Shown in pieces: positions 7,225-12,046 of a DNA stretch of 14,347 nt (within the stretch, counting starts at the first letter, position 1; each line of letters starts with the position of its first letter). The notes below the pieces were generated by a model, which had not been told where the DNA came from, searched no databases, and worked only from the letters and a program-made list of their open reading frames with translations. The stretch covers positions 1 to 14,347 of the forward strand of contig JAEZIZ010000047.1 in assembly GCA_023415915.1 (NCBI GenBank), given 5' to 3'. The translations under genes were made by a program, and so were the position numbers. Source of the stretch: Bacillota bacterium. Its GTDB lineage: Bacteria > Bacillota > Clostridia > Christensenellales > SZUA-584.

Positions 7225-8232
7225 TCACACTATATACGCAATACGCGCGCCCGGTATGTGGCGCGCTATGCTTTCCCTTAAAAACCGCGACGCCTCTTCC
7301 TTTTGAGACTGCTTGTAGCCGTACCTGCTGCGTCCGCAGTACGACATTGTGTTTTCGTTATACAGCTGCACGGCGTTTGGAAACGCCTCGTCGTTTATCT
7401 TCCTTGTGGTCGTGCCATACGTCATGAATATTATTTCTATCAGTACGTTTTTAAGTATTTCGGGGTCTATGCTCTCCCCCATCGTCTTAAAAAGCCGCTC
7501 GTACATCTGCTCGTAGCCTTCGAGCAGTATTATTGGTGCGACAAGTATGCCTACGTCGTAGTCCGCTCTATAAAGCTTATTTATCGCCTCTATGCGCTCA
7601 TTAAGCCCCGACGTGCGGAACTCCACGCGCCGTATTATCTCCTGTGGATTTAAGCTCATCCGTATTGTCACATTGCGGCCGTGATCTATATCGAGCAGCG
7701 GGTCTATCATATCGAACTTGGTGGGCAGCGTGAGCCGAGCGTTCGTGACGCTGGAAAACTCGCTTACCGTCCATTCAAGGTTGCCGCTTACCGAATTCTC
7801 CAGCACAAGGTCAGAGTTGCTGCCTATTTCGAATACGCTTCCCGGATATTTGTCCGCCGACGCTTTTAATTTACTCATCATCTGCTGCCTGTTAACGAAT
7901 ACGCGCAGGTAAGAGCAATTATAATATGTGCAGACGAGGTAGCAATAAAGGCACATTGCGCTGCATCCCGAGGACGTGTAAGGCACTAGGAAATCCGACG
8001 TCTTGTGGTTGCGCCGGTACGTGAGCGATTTTCTTATGCCCAGCACGAGATAGTCCTTCATCTTTGGAAAATCTCTGTCCGGGCGCTCGCGGTTTTCAGG
8101 TATGTTGTTGTGGTCGTCTATTTCCAAAATCTCAACACCCGCTTTTGAGTATTTATCTATAAGCTGCCTTCCCAGCGTATATTTATCGCAGCCGTGTTCA
8201 ACATATACTCTTGCCGGTTTAAAGCGTTCCAT
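7225..8232 (-). CDS. splB: Spore photoproduct lyase (SplB)-like radical SAM protein
   Basis: A 335-aa protein close in length to B. subtilis SplB, which repairs the spore photoproduct (a UV-induced thymine dimer) using a 5'-deoxyadenosyl radical. The radical SAM cluster motif C90-S-A-M-C94-L-Y-C97 (CxxxCxxC) is present, with Tyr96 and Tyr98 matching the H-transfer tyrosines 97 and 99 of B. subtilis. 'VAPIILLEGYEQMYERLF' and the C-terminal 'GRSRYGYKQSQKEEA' match the family. Where B. subtilis has Cys141, the H-atom donor ('FEASCTSD'), this protein has Ser138 ('FEIGSNSD'); Cys101, Cys106 and Cys299 are extra. It may therefore be an SPL-family paralogue with a changed H-transfer route. GGGAGG lies 6 nt before the ATG and a sigma-G-like promoter lies upstream. 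It converges on the reductase. Confidence 0.85.
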   Translation of the reverse strand: MERFKPARVYVEHGCDKYTLGRQLIDKYSKAGVEILEIDDHNNIPENRERPDRDFPKMKDYLVLGIRKSLTYRRNHKTSDFLVPYTSSGCSAMCLYCYLVCTYYNCSYLRVFVNRQQMMSKLKASADKYPGSVFEIGSNSDLVLENSVSGNLEWTVSEFSSVTNARLTLPTKFDMIDPLLDIDHGRNVTIRMSLNPQEIIRRVEFRTSGLNERIEAINKLYRADYDVGILVAPIILLEGYEQMYERLFKTMGESIDPEILKNVLIEIIFMTYGTTTRKINDEAFPNAVQLYNENTMSYCGRSRYGYKQSQKEEASRFLRESIARHIPGARIAYIV

Positions 8233-8240
8233 TGCGTCCT

Positions 8241-8266
8241 CCCAAGTTTAGAATGTATAACTTGGG
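8241..8266. promoter_or_regulatory. 8-bp inverted repeat spanning the splB promoter -10 box
   Basis: CCCAAGTT (8241-8248) and AACTTGGG (8259-8266) are a perfect inverted repeat with a 10-nt centre. The centre contains the candidate -10 element. If transcription starts near 8242, one arm is not transcribed, so it would act as a DNA operator and not as an RNA hairpin; a longer transcript would fold over part of the GGGAGG site. Confidence 0.4.
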
Positions 8267-8277
8267 CGCGTTTATAC
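8249..8277 (-). promoter_or_regulatory. Candidate sigma-G (forespore) promoter of splB
   Basis: On the minus strand GTATA (8273-8277), 17-nt spacer, CATTCTA (8249-8255). This fits the B. subtilis sigma-G consensus as I recall it (GHATR, 17-18 nt, CATNHTA). No good sigma-A pair is present. B. subtilis splAB is known to be sigma-G dependent. Confidence 0.5.
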
Positions 8278-8379
8278 CCCGATTCATAAAACAAAAAGCG
8301 TATTAATCTTCCACCATTTGTAAAGGCTCTTGCCGAACAACCTCGCGGCATATTACGTTTCCGCCAATCTCTTTGGGTC

Positions 8380-8413
8380 AAGATTCTTCGTCGCTTCGCT
8401 CGTCTGAATGACA
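8380..8413. repeat. REP-like intergenic sequence
   Basis: AGATTCTTCG-TCGCTTCGCT-CGTCTGAATGACA, read on the plus strand, resembles the 'TGTCATTCTGAGCGAAGCGAAGAATCT' type of intergenic repeat, which I recall as dispersed in many bacterial genomes. It contains the internal palindrome-like GCGAAGCGA/TCGCTTCGC. Only one copy is in this window, so repetition is inferred from memory. Confidence 0.4.
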
Positions 8414-8480
8414 CATGAGCTTTCTTCTATAAAAGCCTGTTTAAGGTGCTAGTTACTTTTGTCCGTATAGTTTTTCTATA

Positions 8481-8527
8481 ATAACAAAACAAAAGCCTGC
8501 GCGGTTGTATATGCCTGCACAGGCTTT
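8481..8527 (-). terminator. Rho-independent terminator of the DUF4349-SIMPL operon
   Basis: On the minus strand AAAGCCTGTGC (8517-8527) pairs with GCGCAGGCTTT (8492-8502), 11 bp with one G-U and a 14-nt loop, followed by TTTGTTTTGTTAT. It starts 36 nt after the SIMPL stop codon. Confidence 0.85.
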
Positions 8528-8562
8528 GTTGATAATCAAATGGACTTTTTTTAGCAGACACA

Positions 8563-9405
8563 CTAATCTATGCGGTAAATTACAGTCACGTTCGCCGTAA
8601 TTTCCAGCAGCCCCGCGCTTACGGGCGTCGGCGCCGCTTCATCCGCAGCCGAGGCCGGTGCGTATTCCCGGTAATCGGGCGAGTAACGCGCCTGGCTCTC
8701 CGTTATTTCCAGCGTTCCGGTAATTTGGTATCCTCCCGCCTGCGCTATCGCGTCCGCCTTGCCTTTGGCTTTCGTCATCGCGTCGGCAAGCGCTTCGTTA
8801 TAGTACGGCGCTGCGTTCTCAAGGTCGAAGTTTATTGAGTAGTTTTCATTAGCGCCGTTCGCCGCGGCAACATCGATATAGTCCCCCACCTTGTCGATAT
8901 CCTTTATCGTAAGCCGTATCATGTTGCTTACCTCGTAGCCCGATATTTTGCCTGTGCCTGAGGTGTAATCGTACGTCGGGTATACGGAATAGTTTACCGT
9001 CTCTATATCGCCGTCTTTAAGGCCCGCTGATTTTAGTGCCTCAATAAGAGCGTTCATTATTTCCCGATTGCGGCTCTGCGCCTTAGACATCGACTTGTTC
9101 TGCGTAGTCGTTCCCAACGTTACGTACGCTACGTCGGGCATCACCTTCTTTACGCCGCTAGCGCTTACCGTCATCTTATTGGCTAATATCTCGTTGCCTT
9201 CTATATCTACCAATTTAGTTACGGACGCGGGAACCGCGCTTTGCTGCGTCTCAGGTGCTGTTTCCGCAGGCGTCGGGCTCGGCGTTGCTTCGGGCGAACC
9301 GGTCGTCGGGTTTATCGTTGGAGCCGCGCCGCATCCAGTCAGCGCCAGCGATACGGCCAGCAATATAGATATTCCAAGTATTATCGTTTTACTGCGGCTT
9401 GACAT
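8563..9405 (-). CDS. SIMPL-domain (DUF541) lipoprotein
   Basis: A 280-aa exported protein. Residues 1-24 are a lipoprotein signal peptide ending in the lipobox LTGC with Cys25 as the lipidated residue. A low-complexity Pro/Thr/Ser/Glu linker runs to about 60. The SIMPL domain follows (about 75-280): 'MTVSASGVKKVMPDVAYVTLG', 'LKSAGLKDGDIETVNYSVYPTYDY', 'ISGYEVSNMIRLTIKDIDKVGDYID', 'ALADAMTKAKGKADAIAQAGG', the usual order for the family. The biochemical role of SIMPL proteins is poorly known; E. coli YggE is linked to oxidative stress. GGAGG lies 8 nt before the ATG. The start overlaps the DUF4349 gene by 17 nt, so the pair is surely cotranscribed and probably translationally coupled. It should sit on the outer face of the membrane beside its partner. 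Confidence 0.9.
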   Translation of the reverse strand: MSSRSKTIILGISILLAVSLALTGCGAAPTINPTTGSPEATPSPTPAETAPETQQSAVPASVTKLVDIEGNEILANKMTVSASGVKKVMPDVAYVTLGTTTQNKSMSKAQSRNREIMNALIEALKSAGLKDGDIETVNYSVYPTYDYTSGTGKISGYEVSNMIRLTIKDIDKVGDYIDVAAANGANENYSINFDLENAAPYYNEALADAMTKAKGKADAIAQAGGYQITGTLEITESQARYSPDYREYAPASAADEAAPTPVSAGLLEITANVTVIYRID

Positions 9406-10453
9406 CGTTTTGACCTCCTCCCGTATAAGGCGGCATGGTTCCCTTACCGCGTTTCCTGCGCGAGCGGCGCACCAGCAGTATTATAAGCACGATTATTGCC
9501 GCCAGCGGTACTATAATGGGCGAGCCGGATACAAAGAATACGAGCAGCCCTTCACCGAAATCTGCAAGCGCGTTGAGCACCGAGAAAAACCCGTTTGATA
9601 TGCGCGTTCCCAAATCGTCCTTGGCGGGCGTTATCTCCTTTATCTCCATTACTTCGTACAGCGTTATGTCTATAGTCGAATAGTCTATAAGGCTGTCGTA
9701 TGTGCGCAAGTTAGTCTCAAGCATCTGTATCTCGTAGGATACGTCCGCAAGCTCTTTTTCCAGCTCTATAATGCTGTCGAGCGTATACGCGGGGTTTTTG
9801 AGCATCTCCTCCAGCCTGCTCTTGCGGTTGCGCAATGTTGAGAGCTTAGTCTCGGTATCGTAATACTGCAGCGATATGTCTTCGCCGTTTATCGACGTGG
9901 TGATGTTCTGGCCGATGCCCTTCAGCATGGTAATAAACGCGTCAAACTTGTCGTTGGGCACGCGTATAGTCATACGGGCGACCCTGCCCTCGTCCTGCCA
10001 GTCTTCGGGCTTTGAGCCGTAGATGTTCGAGCTCTGTACATACCCGCCCGCTGTACGCAGCTGGTTCATTATCATATCGTAGTCCGACTCGAATTTTTTC
10101 GTGTTTGCCTCTATGGTGCCGTTGTAAATCACCTTTCTTTTTACACCCGGCTCCAGTATGGAGATATCTCCCTTTCCCGCTTCGACGCCTCCCAGCACTC
10201 CCGAATCGGCTATCCCTTCCTCGGCCGCGGGCGCTTCAGCAGGCGCAGCGGACGCCTCAATGGGTGCAGCCGCAGCCCCAGTTCCCGCTTCGCTTTTATT
10301 GTAATAAGCGTCGTTCGCTGTCTGCGGCGTGCTTGGAGCGGCGTTCGAGCAGCCCGCGAATATCATTACCGCAATCAACACAAAAGAGACAATAATATAC
10401 GGGGTCCTCAACAAGACGTGAGGCTTGTTGGGGTGTAAATATATCCTTTTCAT
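9389..10453 (-). CDS. DUF4349 lipoprotein with C-terminal membrane anchor
   Basis: A 354-aa envelope protein. A long signal peptide ends in the lipobox IFAGC, with Cys35 predicted as lipidated. An Ala/Pro/Glu-rich linker runs to about 95. The DUF4349 domain follows ('RKVIYNGTIEANTKKFESDY', 'GGYVQSSNIYG', 'RMTIRVPNDKFDAFITMLK', 'GEDISLQYYDTETKLSTL'), then a coiled-coil-like stretch (about 200-255) and 'YSTIDITLYEV'. Residues about 306-328 are a hydrophobic membrane helix and the last 26 residues are a basic tail, probably cytoplasmic. It would thus be held at both ends. GGAGG lies 7 nt before the ATG. It heads a two-gene operon with the SIMPL protein, behind an ECF-type promoter. It might sense the envelope or restrain the sigma factor through its tail; that is inference. 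Confidence 0.9.
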   Translation of the reverse strand: MKRIYLHPNKPHVLLRTPYIIVSFVLIAVMIFAGCSNAAPSTPQTANDAYYNKSEAGTGAAAAPIEASAAPAEAPAAEEGIADSGVLGGVEAGKGDISILEPGVKRKVIYNGTIEANTKKFESDYDMIMNQLRTAGGYVQSSNIYGSKPEDWQDEGRVARMTIRVPNDKFDAFITMLKGIGQNITTSINGEDISLQYYDTETKLSTLRNRKSRLEEMLKNPAYTLDSIIELEKELADVSYEIQMLETNLRTYDSLIDYSTIDITLYEVMEIKEITPAKDDLGTRISNGFFSVLNALADFGEGLLVFFVSGSPIIVPLAAIIVLIILLVRRSRRKRGKGTMPPYTGGGQNDVKPQ

Positions 10454-10511
10454 ACATGCACCTCCAATAATATATACTTTGCTTCATTCACATTGCGTTC
10501 TTCGGAAGTTA

Positions 10512-10537
10512 GACGGTAAACTATGCGTTTTTGTTCC
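10512..10537 (-). promoter_or_regulatory. ECF-sigma-type promoter of the DUF4349-SIMPL operon
   Basis: On the minus strand GGAAC (10533-10537), exactly 17 nt, CGTC (10512-10515). This matches the classical ECF sigma promoter (GGAAC in -35, CGTC in -10, 16-17 nt spacing). It lies 59 nt before the DUF4349 start codon, and the gene just upstream encodes an ECF sigma factor. No good sigma-A promoter is seen in this gap. Confidence 0.7.
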
Positions 10538-10552
10538 AACAGAAATCAATAC

Positions 10553-10594
10553 GACAATAAAACGGGGGGCCAAGGCCATAAGGCTTGCCGGTTT
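10553..10594 (-). terminator. Terminator after the ECF sigma gene
   Basis: On the minus strand an imperfect hairpin (AAACCGG-CAAGCC, loop TTAT, GGCCTTG-CCGTTT with a bulge and C-rich interior) is followed by TTTTATTG. It begins about 28 nt after the sigma gene stop and separates that gene from the ECF promoter downstream, so the two units are transcribed separately or with read-through. Confidence 0.6.
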
Positions 10595-10622
10595 ATATCG
10601 CGAGGTTAAAAGTATAAAGCAA

Positions 10623-11171
10623 TTAGAAACTCAGTATTTCTTTGAGCCTTTGACGGCCGCGGTTTATCCTCGATTTTACCGTGCCGACGCTTATGTTGAG
10701 AAGCTGCGATATCTCCTCGTACGAAAAGCCGTCTATGTCGCGCATTATTATTGCATGCTTATACGCGTCGGAGAGTATATTTATTGCTTTCCTTATATCC
10801 TCGCTTTTCTCAACGGACAGCGCCTGAGCTTCGGGTGATTCGCAATATGCGTCTTCGAAAGGTACGCCTATTTCTATGGAATGTTCAAGTGATACGGGCG
10901 CGCTCTTTCTCTTGCGCAGTCCGTCCATGCACGTATTGACGGTAAGGCGGTATATCCATGACGACAGGGAAGCTTCTCCCTTGAATGATTTTATGTTTTT
11001 ATATATCTTGATGAGAGATTCCTGTGCCATGTCGTAGGCGTCGGCTTCGTTGCCCATAAAGCGGTAGGCAATATTGTATACTCTTTTTTCGCAGGCAATC
11101 AGCAACTCTTCCAATGCCTTGCCGTCTCCTTGCTGAGCGCGCTTCACCAGAAGCTCGTCGTCTAGGGGCAT
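10623..11171 (-). CDS. ECF (RpoE/SigW-like) RNA polymerase sigma factor
   Basis: A 182-aa sigma-70 family protein with only the two ECF domains. Region 2 is at about 8-85 ('GKALEELLIACEKRVYNIAYRFMGNEADAYDMAQESLIKIYKNIKSF', 'SLSSWIYRLTVNTCMDGLRKRK'). After a linker, region 4 (about 125-182) shows 'RDIDGFSYEEISQLLNISVGTVKSRINRGRQRLKE', a helix-turn-helix that reads the -35 box. Start: the frame could begin at TTG 11175-11177, but GGAGG lies 7 nt before the ATG at 11169-11171. A sigma-A-like promoter drives it and a terminator follows. No zinc-finger anti-sigma gene is adjacent. The GGAAC-N17-CGTC promoter 3' of this gene is the likely target, and the DUF4349 protein may be its membrane partner. 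Confidence 0.93.
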   Translation of the reverse strand: MPLDDELLVKRAQQGDGKALEELLIACEKRVYNIAYRFMGNEADAYDMAQESLIKIYKNIKSFKGEASLSSWIYRLTVNTCMDGLRKRKSAPVSLEHSIEIGVPFEDAYCESPEAQALSVEKSEDIRKAINILSDAYKHAIIMRDIDGFSYEEISQLLNISVGTVKSRINRGRQRLKEILSF

Positions 11172-11215
11172 ACCCAAACCTCCGCTTTACTCCACCACAG
11201 TTACATTATAAAAGA

Positions 11216-11243
11216 ATTATACATTATTATCTAGTGGTTGCAA
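11216..11243 (-). promoter_or_regulatory. Sigma-A promoter of the ECF sigma gene
   Basis: On the minus strand TTGCAA (11238-11243), 16-nt spacer, perfect TATAAT (11216-11221). A second TATAAT follows at 11205-11210. No GGAAC/CGTC pair is seen here, so the sigma gene does not look autoregulated. Confidence 0.6.
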
Positions 11244-11252
11244 AGCTTTTTC

Positions 11253-11281
11253 TTGACACCGACACTACATTATTGTAAACT
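11253..11281 (+). promoter_or_regulatory. Sigma-A promoter of bioY
   Basis: Perfect TTGACA (11253-11258), 17-nt spacer, TAAACT (11276-11281). The -10 lies inside the left half of the BirA operator, so a bound repressor would block it. The leader to the ATG would be only about 27 nt. Confidence 0.65.
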
Positions 11282-11306
11282 CGTTATCATATTTATGGTT
11301 TACAAT
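11272..11306. promoter_or_regulatory. BirA operator (biotin box) before bioY
   Basis: ATTGTAAAC (11272-11280) and GTTTACAAT (11298-11306) are a perfect 9-bp inverted repeat with 17 nt between. This equals the Firmicutes BirA site pattern TTGTAAAC(C)-N15-GGTTTACAA. It covers the -10 and the start region. It implies that a bifunctional biotin ligase/repressor BirA with a DNA-binding domain is encoded elsewhere in this genome and represses bioY when biotin is plentiful. Confidence 0.85.
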
Positions 11307-11314
11307 GGTGGCAT

Positions 11315-11896
11315 ATGAAACTAAACAAATTGTTGTTCTGCGGCCTTATGGCTGCGTTTACCGCGGCAGGTTCGCTGCTTAAAATACCCGTTCCGGGTAC
11401 GCCGCTCATAATCACTCTACAGACGTTTTTCGTTTTTATGTCGGGGCTGCTGCTCGAACCGAAATACGCGTTTTTCTCGCAGCTTGCGTACGCCGCTATA
11501 GGGCTTGTCGGCCTTCCGGTGTTCTCGGAAGGAGGCGGCATAGCGTACGTGCTGCGCCCCTCTTTTGGCTTCATAGTGGGTTTTTGCGTATGCGCGCCTC
11601 TTATAAGCCTTATTGTGCGCAGGAACCTTATTGAATACATATCGTCAAAGAGCGGCAGGCTTAAGCCAATGTCAAAAGCCCTGGCAGGAGCGCTTGCATC
11701 CGTAGCCGCGATGTATGCGGTAGGCTCGCTTTATATGTTTATTATACTCAACCTGTATGCGGGGCAGCCAAAATCACTGTGGGCGGTAGTCGCTTCCGCG
11801 ACGGGTATATTCATAGTTGTGGACATAATAAAATTCGCTTTCGCGATACCGTTGTGCGTCGCAATACAAAAGCGAATTTCCAAATTACTTCTCTGA
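11315..11896 (+). CDS. bioY: BioY biotin transporter (ECF transporter S component)
   Basis: A 193-aa integral membrane protein, the biotin-binding S component that takes up biotin, usually together with a shared EcfA/EcfA'/EcfT module encoded elsewhere. Several hydrophobic helices are visible. Family blocks include 'AAGSLLKIPVPGTPLIITLQTFFVFMSGLLL' (about 18-48), 'YAAIGLVGLPVFSEGGGIAYVLRPSFGFIVGF' (59-90) and a last helix 'GIFIVVDIIKFAFAIPLCVAI'. Length is normal. The ribosome site is weak (GGTGG just before CATATG), consistent with the short leader. The gene is transcribed alone from a BirA-controlled promoter, diverging from the ECF sigma gene. No biotin synthesis genes are nearby, which suggests scavenging, though the window is too short to conclude that. 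Confidence 0.93.
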   Translation: MKLNKLLFCGLMAAFTAAGSLLKIPVPGTPLIITLQTFFVFMSGLLLEPKYAFFSQLAYAAIGLVGLPVFSEGGGIAYVLRPSFGFIVGFCVCAPLISLIVRRNLIEYISSKSGRLKPMSKALAGALASVAAMYAVGSLYMFIILNLYAGQPKSLWAVVASATGIFIVVDIIKFAFAIPLCVAIQKRISKLLL

Positions 11897-11898
11897 TA

Positions 11899-12046
11899 TA
11901 TTATCACCCCGATATTCACACCCCATCAAACCTAACGGTTTGCTGGGGACCCCGTTATTATCACCCCAAAAAGTCTCACAACTTTTTTGGGGACCCCGTT
12001 ATTCACACCCCATCAAACCTAACGGTTTGCTGGGGACCCCGTTATT
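11899..12046. repeat. Tandem array of three hairpin units (REP-like)
   Basis: Units at 11914-11959 and 12001-12046 are identical over 46 nt. A middle unit (about 11957-12003) keeps the flanks CACCCC and GGGGACCCCGTTATT but has a different stem. Outer units fold as CCCCA-t-CAAACC / GGTTTG-c-TGGGG with loop TAAC; the middle one as CCCCAAAAAGT / ACTTTTTTGGGG. A partial copy of the left flank (TATTATCACCCC) lies at 11899-11910. The array fills the space between convergent bioY and the GGDEF-like gene, and its last bases form part of that gene's stop codon. No U-tract follows, so it is not a standard terminator. Confidence 0.85.

Noticed and set aside
8157..8414. Minus-strand frame of 85 codons upstream of and overlapping splB
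   Set aside because: Its Arg-rich start is translation of the REP-like repeat, it overlaps the start of splB in another frame, and it covers the splB promoter.
9068..9598. Plus-strand frame of 176 codons opposite the SIMPL/DUF4349 genes
   Set aside because: It is antisense to two lipoprotein genes whose signal peptides, domains and ribosome sites are clear; its hydrophobic look is a mirror effect.
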